This document shows positions 8,082 to 16,497 of a stretch of 60,501 nt of DNA, piece after piece. Source of the DNA: Candidatus Obscuribacterales bacterium (lineage in GTDB: Bacteria; Cyanobacteriota; Vampirovibrionia; Obscuribacterales; Obscuribacteraceae); NCBI GenBank assembly GCA_020050835.1, contig JAGVKB010000099.1, positions 1-60,501 on the forward strand, read 5' to 3'. Every line of letters starts with the position of its first letter. Positions within the stretch are counted from its first letter, which is position 1. The translations under genes were made by a program, and so were the position numbers. Under the pieces are notes generated by a model. The model saw only the letters and a program-made list of their open reading frames with translations, was not told the origin of the DNA and ran no database searches.

Positions 8082-9914
8082 CTACACGTCGACGTCGACC
8101 TGTAGACTTCTCGGATTGTATGAACGTTCGGCATCTTTCGTGAACATCTCGTAGACTTGCTCGCGTACGGGATGCGTTGAGTAGATCTTATCGATTTGAC
8201 CATCTGAAGCGCTCTGAGCTTGGTATGTTTTGCCGTCAATCATTACTTGCAGCTCAGCTGGAGGCAGTTCGGTCGTGAAGCGGACCACGACCTTGCTTAG
8301 CTGCCTATCGGCATTGGGAATCAAGAATCTTCGGCATCTGATTTGGTCGAATGTGCCAAACCAATCGTGGGCTTGATAGGTATTAAGCCACTCTTCCAGG
8401 TGCACGAAGTATGCAATCGAGACATCATCATTGAAGTAGACCGGAGACTCAAGGTAGTGGAAGCCATTGCCGCGAACGAAGGATTTATATTCGCGTATTT
8501 GATTTTCAAGAACGGTAGTGAGGTTCATCTGTACGTTTGCCAAATTTGATTTGTCTGTAATTGAAATCGGAGCAGGTCCAACTCTGTGATAGGGATACTT
8601 GATTATTTCGTGTCCAGTGTTCAGCAAGGTTCTACATGAAGACAAGGCCAGCGCAACAGAGGTGCTACCAAGGATGGCCTGCTGCAACCTCAGATTAATC
8701 TCCGTTGGTTCGAGTTTAACCGTCGGATTGAAACTTGCTCTGGCTGCCATACGCACACACTCTTTGAGCATGGTATCGTCAATGGTGACAATACCAGTTG
8801 TGTGGAACTTCAGAATTACTGCGGTTAACCATTGTGGCAGTGCGCTTTCGAGCCGGGTTAAAAGTTCTGACAAGTTTAATTCATCGGACGGACTGAGTCC
8901 CAGTGCTGGATAGAAAGTGTCCACGAATTCGAAGAGCTGTTCTCGGCATAGTAAGTCTCCATAGAGAGGTAAAGCCCCAGCTTTAGCCACTTCCTGAAGA
9001 CCGTCATAGAGGAATTGCCGCCCGCGCCGTTCGGGCTGGTCTAGAAAATTTGAGTCATGCACATCCACCAGAGCGCTGGCCTTAAACAACCTGCTGTATA
9101 TCCCCAAGGGCGCTCGTTTAGCTTCCTTGACGCTCTCAAACCAATCGTCGATGTTTTTTTTCTCAGCTCTAATTAGGAGGAGTCCATTCCGCCCTTTTGG
9201 GATTCGATACAGTCGATGCGAGCTATTAATCCCATTTGTCTCGTAAACGCAAATCCCGAACTTCCAGACCCATGGATGCAATATGCGTTTGACCGGGTAG
9301 AATTCGCCATCAAGCCCATTGTTAACGGTGTCTATGAAGCGTTGATATCCCTCGACGTTTTCTGGAGTAAGACTAGACAATGAAATGTCTTTGGATAATC
9401 GCTCCCATAACCCCGGCCACTCTCTCGTGGCTTCAAGGTGATTATCAACCAGCTGCTGCCATCTTTCAAAGTACGGAAATCCGTCGCCGATTCCATCCAG
9501 CGTGGTATCAAAGTTCACGGTGACGCTTTGTTGGGTGTCGTTCGCATTTGCGAACAGCCCTTCATCGATTTGTTTCCAATATGCCAGTTTCTTATCTCGG
9601 TCGTAACAGATTAGAATGAATGGTAAACCTGCAGCTTTACTGTGGCCGACTAATGACGCATCAAGTTGGTAGCACGGTTTGGTTTTGCGCTGGCTATCGA
9701 TCGGTTTTACCTGTACTTCCAGTTTGCCTATAAATCGATTGTCTTCACGCAATTCCACAAAGCCGTCACGATCTTGGGTTTTGTCATTTCCTCCCAGCCT
9801 AAGTTTTATCTTCGAGTTCGAACTAGTGAGATTTCTGAGGATCAAGTTCCCCTCGTCCTCCTGATCGTCGGACTCGGAATATTGTTTTGGTTTGAACCTT
9901 TCATCTGATGCCAT
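8082..9914 (-). CDS. DUF4365-type predicted nuclease
   Basis: This 610-residue protein begins with a DUF4365-like domain. DRDGFVEL near residue 50 and KLEVQVKPI near residue 65 give the Asp / Glu-x-x-x-Lys pattern of restriction-like (PD-(D/E)XK) nucleases. It is followed by LPFILICYDRDKKLAYW, a typical continuation of that domain. Residues beyond about 150 are helical and unrecognised. The gene is last in a minus-strand set after XRE-ImmA and PIN, 40 bp behind PIN. A DNA-cleaving effector role is inferred from the domain and the defence-like neighbours. The start ATG at 9914 has only a weak ribosome-binding site. Confidence 0.7.
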   Translation of the reverse strand: MASDERFKPKQYSESDDQEDEGNLILRNLTSSNSKIKLRLGGNDKTQDRDGFVELREDNRFIGKLEVQVKPIDSQRKTKPCYQLDASLVGHSKAAGLPFILICYDRDKKLAYWKQIDEGLFANANDTQQSVTVNFDTTLDGIGDGFPYFERWQQLVDNHLEATREWPGLWERLSKDISLSSLTPENVEGYQRFIDTVNNGLDGEFYPVKRILHPWVWKFGICVYETNGINSSHRLYRIPKGRNGLLLIRAEKKNIDDWFESVKEAKRAPLGIYSRLFKASALVDVHDSNFLDQPERRGRQFLYDGLQEVAKAGALPLYGDLLCREQLFEFVDTFYPALGLSPSDELNLSELLTRLESALPQWLTAVILKFHTTGIVTIDDTMLKECVRMAARASFNPTVKLEPTEINLRLQQAILGSTSVALALSSCRTLLNTGHEIIKYPYHRVGPAPISITDKSNLANVQMNLTTVLENQIREYKSFVRGNGFHYLESPVYFNDDVSIAYFVHLEEWLNTYQAHDWFGTFDQIRCRRFLIPNADRQLSKVVVRFTTELPPAELQVMIDGKTYQAQSASDGQIDKIYSTHPVREQVYEMFTKDAERSYNPRSLQVDVDV

Positions 9915-9954
9915 ATTTTTCCCTATCTCTTTTTAGGCACTCCGGCCGGATCTG

Positions 9955-10443
9955 CTATGGACAATTGAGTGTCTCCTTCAAGATCGCGATCTCTTGCATA
10001 GGCAACCGCCGATCAAGATCGGACAAGATGTCCAACCATTCGCAAAGACTCTCCGCAGGGCAAATCTGCCGAGCGTGCACTTCGGCTATGACCCACAAAG
10101 TTCCATGGACTCCAACACCTTGTGCCTGGCAAGTCAGCCGAAGTTGACGTTCATTTGTTAGAAGTGTGCGAGAAAAGGTTTGCGCATAATAGAAGTTGAG
10201 GCGATCTTGCAAACTAAGTCGTCGACTAATATCGGGGGCGATCGAGCTGAGCCAAGATAGTTGGGACTTTATCTCCTTAACACCTGCGGCCCTGATTTCC
10301 TCGACCAACCCTGGTTGGGAATGGTGATGGCATTCAGTTAAAACGACATCCAGAACCTCGACAGCCGTTAGCTGCGTAAGCGCACTCAAGCCGCGCACAT
10401 GTCCGAGATCCATAAGCACGTTCGCATCAGACAGCAAGATCAT
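9955..10443 (-). CDS. PIN-domain protein (toxin-like RNase candidate)
   Basis: About 162 residues from ATG 10443. A longer open frame reaches 10548 but lies wholly inside the upstream gene. LLSDANVLMDL at the start supplies the first PIN acidic residue. LLTNERQLRL and VHGTLWVI match the third and fourth conserved blocks of PIN proteins; the third block has Asn-Glu where Asp is usual. PIN domains are metal-dependent RNases, often toxins. The start overlaps the XRE-ImmA gene by 17 bp, so the two are translationally coupled. XRE-ImmA proteins paired with PIN-like proteins are known as toxin-antitoxin candidates. Confidence 0.75.
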   Translation of the reverse strand: MILLSDANVLMDLGHVRGLSALTQLTAVEVLDVVLTECHHHSQPGLVEEIRAAGVKEIKSQLSWLSSIAPDISRRLSLQDRLNFYYAQTFSRTLLTNERQLRLTCQAQGVGVHGTLWVIAEVHARQICPAESLCEWLDILSDLDRRLPMQEIAILKETLNCP

Positions 10444-11524
10444 TCTGAGGTGACTCCCGGTCCATCCAATTGCGCAGTTCGTCCCGCACTTCGGCGAGAG
10501 GAATTCCAAGAATTTCCGCTGCCCGAGAGGTGGTGATTTCTTCATCAATCAAGGCGCGATACGTGAGCCGCTCTAAGCGTCCTAGCCGCTTGGGAGCTGG
10601 AGGAAGCTTTCCAGGTTCCTCTGTCGGATACTTCTTTTTCAACGCACCAAACTGTATGCCCGCTTGCTTTTCCGTTAGGATGCCAGCCTGCCCCGCTCTT
10701 AGAAGAATCATTTGCATGCTGACCCAGTACCGTTGTTTTATGTCGAGAAGTAATGGTTCAGGAATCCAGCGATCCTTATATGGATGAAGCTCCGCTCGGA
10801 CAACCGCGTCAGGTAGCATCACTGCGCCAGCCAATCGATTAGCAGCCATCTCGCGAGGATCGCCTCGCTTTGCCTTGACGGCCTGAGCGTTAGCGTATTC
10901 GCGGCGGTGGAAAATTAGGTGACCCAACTCATGAACTGCCGTCAAATACTGCCTTTCGGTGGGATGAGTGGCGTTGATGACAATGATGCCACCTGACTCC
11001 TCGGTGTAACCAGAGAATCCGGATAGCTCAGTCGGCAATTCATGCAAGATGATCTTCAGTCCACGGTTTTCGAGGAGTGTGAAGAGATCACGCAACGGGG
11101 ATGCATTGCCCATTCCAAGCCAATCCCTGACTGTAACCGCCGTATCGTAAACAGTATAGTCATCATAAGCATCTAGTGGACGGGACTCAGGCAGGCCAGG
11201 CGCTTCGCCCAGCAGATGTTCGAGGGAAGAATAATCGGCGGCTTTTTGAGATAGCAATGCCCGAACAGCTGAGGTCAAGGTAGTCGGGTCGTCGGCGCGA
11301 AACAGAAGTCCGGCAGGAGCCTGGTCATACTGGTCTTCTCCGAGCAGTACTGACACAGGTACCTGCAGAGAAACAGCAACGTTCAGCAGCTGGGAGAGGT
11401 CCGGCATTGTGTCGCCGTTCTCCCAGGAGGCAATGGTCTGCCGTGTCACTCCCACGCGAATCCCCAGCTGTTCCTGGGACAGCCCTCGGTGATCTCGGTA
11501 TTGCTTGATCTTGACATTTTTCAT
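10427..11524 (-). CDS. XRE-family regulator fused to an ImmA/IrrE metallopeptidase
   Basis: Residues 5-62 form an XRE helix-turn-helix (GLSQEQLGIRVGVTRQTIASWENG). Residues about 150-260 form an ImmA/IrrE (COG2856) domain with the zinc motif HELGH at 198-202 preceded by TAV. In relatives the peptidase cleaves a repressor, or the same chain, in response to stress. The frame begins at 11536, but the likely -10 box overlaps that ATG. I therefore favour ATG 11524, which would give a nearly leaderless mRNA. The 3' end overlaps the PIN gene. It is divergent from the DUF2188 gene with a very short shared intergenic region, so it may control both directions. Confidence 0.9.
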   Translation of the reverse strand: MKNVKIKQYRDHRGLSQEQLGIRVGVTRQTIASWENGDTMPDLSQLLNVAVSLQVPVSVLLGEDQYDQAPAGLLFRADDPTTLTSAVRALLSQKAADYSSLEHLLGEAPGLPESRPLDAYDDYTVYDTAVTVRDWLGMGNASPLRDLFTLLENRGLKIILHELPTELSGFSGYTEESGGIIVINATHPTERQYLTAVHELGHLIFHRREYANAQAVKAKRGDPREMAANRLAGAVMLPDAVVRAELHPYKDRWIPEPLLLDIKQRYWVSMQMILLRAGQAGILTEKQAGIQFGALKKKYPTEEPGKLPPAPKRLGRLERLTYRALIDEEITTSRAAEILGIPLAEVRDELRNWMDRESPQNDLAV

Positions 11525-11571
11525 GGTACAATCCATTATATCAGTTGTCGAGTGTTAAGCCAACCTAACAG
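11511..11571. promoter_or_regulatory. Overlapping divergent promoters and possible operator
   Basis: For the minus strand, a perfect TATAAT covers 11535-11540 with TTGGCT 17 bp upstream. For the plus strand, TTGACA at 11511-11516 stands 17 bp before CATTAT at 11534-11539. The two -10 elements occupy the same bases, so the promoters should compete. TGTTA and TAACA at 11554-11571 form an inverted repeat (8-bp spacer) next to the DUF2188 ribosome-binding site AGGAG and could be a repressor operator. This is based on inspection only. Confidence 0.5.
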
Positions 11572-11580
11572 GAGCATTAT

Positions 11581-11817
11581 ATGTCAAAGTCGCGAAATCA
11601 ACACGTAGTTAGGCATAATGACAGCTGGGCTGTTCGTGCCGAGGGTTCCCAAAAGGTCTCCAAGGAGTTCGATATTAAAGCCGATGCTGTTAACTGGGGG
11701 CGCAAAGTGGCTCAGAATCAGCAATCTGAGCTGTTCATTCATGGCAAGAATGGACAAATTCAGGACAGAGATAGCTACGGCAACGATCCTTGTCCGCCCA
11801 AAGATAAGAAACACTAG
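11581..11817 (+). CDS. DUF2188 small protein
   Basis: This 78-residue protein matches DUF2188: an N-terminal HVVRHNDSWAVRAEGS strand pair, then a KADAVNWGRKVAQNQ helix, and the characteristic RDSYGNDPCPPKD ending. The family is widespread and its function is unknown to me. AGGAG six nt before the ATG is a good ribosome-binding site. It is the first gene of the plus-strand operon leading to the MBL, E2-E1-JAB and patatin genes. It ends in His, with no C-terminal Gly, so it does not look like a processed ubiquitin-like modifier. Confidence 0.85.
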   Translation: MSKSRNQHVVRHNDSWAVRAEGSQKVSKEFDIKADAVNWGRKVAQNQQSELFIHGKNGQIQDRDSYGNDPCPPKDKKH

Positions 11818-11837
11818 ATTAGATGGAGTATAGAAGG

Positions 11838-12989
11838 ATGTCTTTCGAATTACCTGCCCAAGGCTTTGTATTCTGGAATGTCGGAACCGGCGATAGCACA
11901 ACGATCGCTATTACTGAGGGCGTCGTTATGCAGGTCGACCTGCACCACCTTTGTGCCGCTGATGACGAGGACGATCCCCGATGCGCGGTGGTGGATCGCC
12001 TTGAAGAGTGCCTTCCTTCGAAAGACGGAAACCCCTACCTATCGGTGTTCGCTCTGACACATCCCGACCTCGATCACTGTCAGGGATTCAAGGATCTTCT
12101 GGGCCGCGTAACCATCGGCGAGCTGTGGTTTACACCCAGGGTTTTTCGCGAGTATCACAAGGATCTCTGTGAAGATGCGCAGGCATTTAGACGGGAAGCG
12201 CATCGAAGGTTGAAGAAGGTTATTGAAAACAAGGGAAGCGTAGCAGCAGGTGATCGAATCCGAGTCATCGGTTATGACGAGCTGCTTGAGGAAGATAACT
12301 ACAGAGAACTGCCTCGGTCCTGTTTTTCTGTGCCTGGGCACGAGGTCACAACCATTGATGGGGTGGATCGGTCCGACGTATTTCGTGCTTTCATTCACGC
12401 GCCATTCAAGGACAATGCGGAAGGCGAGAGAAATGATACCAGTCTCGCCATGCAAGTTACGCTCAGGAACGGCGATGCGACTGGGAAGGTAATGCTTCTG
12501 GGAGACCAATGTTACCCCACAGTCAAGCGGATTTTTGATCTGAGCGATCGCGAAGATACTCAATGGAATGTTTTTCTGGCACCGCATCACTGCTCTAAGT
12601 CGGTAATGTACTGGAGAGATGCTGGCGAAGAGGAAGCATCGCGGAAGCAGGACATATTGGATGAGATCGAGGCATCGAGCGAGCTTACTGGTTACATTGT
12701 CTCTAGCTCAGCTCCAGTCCCCGCGTCTAATGGACCTGGTGACAATCCGCCTCATGCTTTAGCGAAGGAACGGTACGAGGAGATCGCTCCCAGCGGGTTT
12801 CTGTGCACGCAAGAGCATCCGAACGAAGAGTCGCCTGAGCCAATCGTATTCGCCGTTGACGAGGAAGGCTTTAAGTATGTTGAGCCGTCCACAGAATCAG
12901 CCGGTGAGAAGGCGAGATCACTTCACATAGCAGTGGGAGCTGCGCGCGGAAGCAACGATGCGCCCGCGCATCGCGTGGGACACGGTTAA
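11838..12989 (+). CDS. Metallo-beta-lactamase-fold hydrolase (ComEC-like MBL domain) of the ubiquitin-like/patatin operon
   Basis: About 383 residues from ATG 11838, chosen because GGAG lies 9 nt upstream; the frame is open to an ATG at 11823 without one. FWNVGTGDSTTI opens the domain. THPDLDHCQGF (residues 74-84) is the metal motif, followed by LLGDQ and APHHCSKS, as in MBL hydrolases related to the ComEC C-terminal domain. The last 40 residues are low-complexity, apparently disordered and end His-Gly. The stop is 2 nt before the next gene. MBL genes next to E2/E1/JAB genes have been reported in bacterial ubiquitin-like operons. Substrate is unknown; nucleic acid, nucleotide or a conjugate are possibilities. 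Confidence 0.85.
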   Translation: MSFELPAQGFVFWNVGTGDSTTIAITEGVVMQVDLHHLCAADDEDDPRCAVVDRLEECLPSKDGNPYLSVFALTHPDLDHCQGFKDLLGRVTIGELWFTPRVFREYHKDLCEDAQAFRREAHRRLKKVIENKGSVAAGDRIRVIGYDELLEEDNYRELPRSCFSVPGHEVTTIDGVDRSDVFRAFIHAPFKDNAEGERNDTSLAMQVTLRNGDATGKVMLLGDQCYPTVKRIFDLSDREDTQWNVFLAPHHCSKSVMYWRDAGEEEASRKQDILDEIEASSELTGYIVSSSAPVPASNGPGDNPPHALAKERYEEIAPSGFLCTQEHPNEESPEPIVFAVDEEGFKYVEPSTESAGEKARSLHIAVGAARGSNDAPAHRVGHG

Positions 12990-12991
12990 CC

Positions 12992-15271
12992 ATGAGCGAC
13001 CAGGGTCTTTCGTGGGCCTTAGAACAACTGGAGTCTGTCGAGCGAGCTTCCGACGGATTGTTGAAGATTGTCAGGGTGCACAGGAAGCCGTTCGACGCCT
13101 ATCCGCTCGCCGTCGAGATTTCATTGAGCACAAAACATTTACGTTATGACGAGGCCGGAGTCAGGCTTCGAGATCGGGAACGGCTACTTCTGCTGGTACC
13201 AGATGACTTTCCGTTTCAGCTGCCGGCGGTAGGCGTACCCCATGTTCGATTCGCCGGACTTCCGCACGTTCAGTGGGGCAGCCACATCTGCCTGTATCTG
13301 TCGCCATCAACGGAATGGAACCCAGCAGACGGTCTCTTCGGCTTTCTGGAACGGATCGAAGATTGGCTGTCAGGGGCTGCGTCCGGGACGTTGGTCGATG
13401 TTGTCGGTCCGATACACCCACCAGTTGCTTACACATCCCCAAGACTCGGTGCGAGGGCAGTAGTCATTTGTTCGAACACGCCAGACCCGGGTTCGAACGC
13501 ATGGTTTGGAATCGCTCGACTCAAAGAACGGCACGATCAGCGAGTCGACGTTTGTGGATTCATGCCGACAAGCAACATATCTCTGGCGGATGATGAGATT
13601 GCTGGTGCGGCTATTCTGTTGTCCGCTGCTTTGCCATTTGAGTATCCATCCACGTTTCAAGATCTTGTGGTGTGCTTAAAGCCTGGCGGCGTCACCACGA
13701 AGGATTTGCTGAAGGTGCTGGCGCACGCTGCTAAGTTGAACAATCCAATCTATCCACTGTATGTTCTTATCGGGGCGCCTATGCGCCGTATGCCAGGCTC
13801 CGACAGAAAGTACCAACATCTCGCGGTATGGTACCTAAATCAGGGCACTGTCAGTGCAATCAGGCGCATCTCCGAATTGCTGGATGCAGGTGAGGAGAGA
13901 AATGTAGATGACTACATCAGAACACTAGAGGCTGCTCCAAAGGCACCAATAGAGTGGTGCAAGATGATGGAAGCGAGGCCAGAAGTGACCATTCGACGAG
14001 ACGACCAAACTCCCATGAATTGGTTCAAGGACAAGTGCGTTGCCGTACTTGGAGCCGGGGCGCTTGGAGCGACGGTTTGCGAATTTTTAGTGCGCGCGGG
14101 TGTGAAGAAGCTGAGCATATACGATCGAGGGATTATATCGCCAGGAATTCTGGTTCGGCAGCCGTTTACAAACGGAGATATCGGTAAGCTCAAGGTCGAA
14201 GCGTTAAAAACCCGACTGAAGCAAATTCGGCGGGATCTCGAAATTGATGTGTACGATGCTGATGTCTTAAAGCGTCCATTGGGCTTGGATGACTGGACCG
14301 AGGGGGCCGATGTGTTGATCGATGCCACAGCGAACACGTCTGTTTTGGCGAAGCTTGAATCAGTCCGACAGCAGCACCAGACAAGGCGAATTCCTACGGT
14401 ATCGATGGTCGTCGGACCGAAAGCTGAGCGAGGAGTTGTCCTTTTATCTGGACATGAATATAGTGGCGGCTTGCTGGACGTCAGTCGAAAGGCGAAGCTC
14501 GCTGCGTGCAGCACTAATGGGATGTCTGAATATCTGACAAACTTTTGGAGTGGCAATAATCCTGCTCAGCCATTCCAGCCAGAGCCCGGTTGTTCGGAAA
14601 GCACCTTTGTGGGTTCTGCAGCAGACGTTGTTACGCTCGCTGGAATGATGATCAACTGCGCTGCAAGAGATTTAGCCTCCATTGCGCCATCGCAGGCGAG
14701 CGCCTTTTTCGTTACGCAGCCATGGCTCGGTACGGCGGCGAACAGTGCGGCACATTTAACTTGGGAAAGGGATGTAGTGCTATCAGCCGACGCAAGCGGT
14801 TATGAAATCCGCATGGAACATAGTGCCGCCGAGGATTTACACAAATGGATAGACCAAGGCGGCCGCACCGCATCTAGTACTGATGAGACTGGGGGTGTGC
14901 TATTTGGAGAAATAAATGACGCATGTCAAATTGCATGGATTACCGAAGTTACCGGACCTCCTCCTGACAGCTCGGCTTCGCCTGTCGAATTTACCTGCGG
15001 CACTGTCGGGGTGCAGGAATCCAACGAAATGAAACGTGCGCAAAGCAAGAATTCAGTCCATTTTCTGGGGTTGTGGCATACGCATCCAGATTCCGTTGCT
15101 CTGCCAAGTACCATTGATCTCAATAGTGCTCTCGAACTGCTTTACGAAAAGAATAGCGGACTCTCCAAAGTGTTGATGCTAATCTCCGCAGGTAAGAATG
15201 GAAAAGGGCAGCTAGGCTGCGGCGTATTCAGAAGGAACATTGGGACAACACAATGGTTGATGCAGAACTAG
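12992..15271 (+). CDS. E2-E1-JAB triple fusion (ubiquitin-like conjugation and deconjugation enzyme)
   Basis: A 759-residue chain with three enzyme modules. Residues 1-150 are E2-like, with SHICLYL giving a candidate catalytic C100 followed by STEWNPADG. Residues 345-590 are an E1/ThiF-like adenylation domain with GAGALGATV (354-362), VLIDATAN (441-448) and a candidate catalytic C534 in PGCSESTF. Residues 630-750 are a JAB/JAMM protease with E640, WHTHPD (H696, H698) and STID (D709). CBASS splits these activities between Cap2 (E1+E2) and Cap3 (JAB); here all are in one chain. One protein could thus attach a protein C-terminus to a target and also remove it. It overlaps patatin by 19 nt. Confidence 0.9.
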   Translation: MSDQGLSWALEQLESVERASDGLLKIVRVHRKPFDAYPLAVEISLSTKHLRYDEAGVRLRDRERLLLLVPDDFPFQLPAVGVPHVRFAGLPHVQWGSHICLYLSPSTEWNPADGLFGFLERIEDWLSGAASGTLVDVVGPIHPPVAYTSPRLGARAVVICSNTPDPGSNAWFGIARLKERHDQRVDVCGFMPTSNISLADDEIAGAAILLSAALPFEYPSTFQDLVVCLKPGGVTTKDLLKVLAHAAKLNNPIYPLYVLIGAPMRRMPGSDRKYQHLAVWYLNQGTVSAIRRISELLDAGEERNVDDYIRTLEAAPKAPIEWCKMMEARPEVTIRRDDQTPMNWFKDKCVAVLGAGALGATVCEFLVRAGVKKLSIYDRGIISPGILVRQPFTNGDIGKLKVEALKTRLKQIRRDLEIDVYDADVLKRPLGLDDWTEGADVLIDATANTSVLAKLESVRQQHQTRRIPTVSMVVGPKAERGVVLLSGHEYSGGLLDVSRKAKLAACSTNGMSEYLTNFWSGNNPAQPFQPEPGCSESTFVGSAADVVTLAGMMINCAARDLASIAPSQASAFFVTQPWLGTAANSAAHLTWERDVVLSADASGYEIRMEHSAAEDLHKWIDQGGRTASSTDETGGVLFGEINDACQIAWITEVTGPPPDSSASPVEFTCGTVGVQESNEMKRAQSKNSVHFLGLWHTHPDSVALPSTIDLNSALELLYEKNSGLSKVLMLISAGKNGKGQLGCGVFRRNIGTTQWLMQN

Positions 15272-16497
15272 CAAATGGTTTTTCAGAGCGGGATCCGCAC
15301 TCATGCGAGATTGGCTTGGCGCTTTCCGGAGGGGGATCGCGAGCTATTGCATTTCACCTTGGTTGCTTGCGAGCCCTAGACGCAGCCGGAGTCCTGCAAA
15401 GAGTGAGCGTCATTTCGGCAGTATCCGGTGGATCTGTCGTAGCGGCAATGTACGCCTACAGCAACGACTCCTTCAGTGAATTCGATGATCGGGTGTGTTC
15501 ACTTCTTCGCAAGGGTATCCAGTGGAATATAGCGAGTCGCTTTCTTCGTCTTGATTTCCTGTTGGGCAGTTTGATTACAACGGGAATTGCTGGAACTTCT
15601 GCTGTTGCGGCAGATCTTGCACGGGACACGCTGACTGGAATCTGGAGGCACTTCGCCAACAGCCGTGGGCAAACGCCAGCATGGATAGCGCGCATGCATG
15701 CGCCATTCCCCAGGTGGATTAGCAGGACAAATGCTTTTGAACAAATCCTGCATGACAAGGTATTCCGGGATTTGCGGATGACTTCATCCCGCAGACACGA
15801 TCTCAACATTGTGATCAATGCTTGCGAGTTGCGGACGGGAACGGCGTTCAGATTCGGCAGCAGGGAAAGCGCCTCATGGAGATTTGGCAAGGTTGACGGA
15901 AATGCAGTCAACGTTTCGAAGGCGGTCGCAGCATCAGCTGCATATCCGTTCTTGCTTCCAGCACTCGACACAGAATTTACATTTCAAGATCGCTCCGGGG
16001 AGAAAGAGACTAAGAGGGTGATTCTTACAGATGGGGGGATTTATGACAACCTTGGAACGTCCTGTCTTGAGCCGCATCGGTCAGCGGATTTCAGCTATAA
16101 CATCTTTCATCCACGGCATATTGTTTGCTGTTATGCAGGACATGGACAACTTGATGATTCGACTCATCCCTATTGGTGGTCATCACGCATGACTCGTGCG
16201 TTCGGCGTGACGTTCAAAAGGGCCCAGGAGGCATCTCTAACTCGCCTGCACGATTATGTGCACCATGGTGAGATCGAAAGCTTCATCCTTGCATACCTCG
16301 GACAGCAAGATTCGAAGTTATTGGATGTGCCCAGCGACTTGGTCCGGAGAGAACAAGTGGCAAGTTATCCAACTGATTTTGCTCCGATGACAAACAAAGA
16401 CATTGAGTTGCTTGCCCTTCGTGGTGAGCAACTTACAAGCCTGCATCTCAAGCGTTACGGCGAGAAGTTGCTTAGGGCTGAAGTTCAACCTGGATAG
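15253..16497 (+). CDS. Patatin-like phospholipase (probable membrane-damaging effector)
   Basis: A 414-residue patatin-fold protein. The oxyanion loop SGGGSRAIAFH is at 25-35, the nucleophile S58 lies in AVSGG, and the catalytic D260 is in LTDGGIYDNLG. A hydrophobic stretch near 100-125 may help membrane contact. Patatins hydrolyse membrane phospholipids and are a known CBASS effector class (CapV), normally activated by a cyclic nucleotide. No cyclase gene is present in the operon, so activation here must differ. The start overlaps the E2-E1-JAB gene by 19 nt. The chain ends Gln-Pro-Gly, a C-terminal glycine that could be a substrate for the fused E1-E2. The gene overlaps the convergent 16485-17072 gene by 13 nt. 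Confidence 0.9.
   Translation: MVDAELANGFSERDPHSCEIGLALSGGGSRAIAFHLGCLRALDAAGVLQRVSVISAVSGGSVVAAMYAYSNDSFSEFDDRVCSLLRKGIQWNIASRFLRLDFLLGSLITTGIAGTSAVAADLARDTLTGIWRHFANSRGQTPAWIARMHAPFPRWISRTNAFEQILHDKVFRDLRMTSSRRHDLNIVINACELRTGTAFRFGSRESASWRFGKVDGNAVNVSKAVAASAAYPFLLPALDTEFTFQDRSGEKETKRVILTDGGIYDNLGTSCLEPHRSADFSYNIFHPRHIVCCYAGHGQLDDSTHPYWWSSRMTRAFGVTFKRAQEASLTRLHDYVHHGEIESFILAYLGQQDSKLLDVPSDLVRREQVASYPTDFAPMTNKDIELLALRGEQLTSLHLKRYGEKLLRAEVQPG

Noticed and set aside
11581-11817. DUF2188 as the missing ubiquitin-like modifier
   Set aside because: It fits DUF2188 by its SYGNDPCPP ending and finishes in His, with no C-terminal Gly. A modifier role is not supported.
10427-16497. A complete CBASS system
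   Set aside because: No CD-NTase motif (G-S-x(n)-D-x-D) was seen in any gene of the region, and the E1-E2-JAB is a fused form. It is related in parts but not called CBASS.
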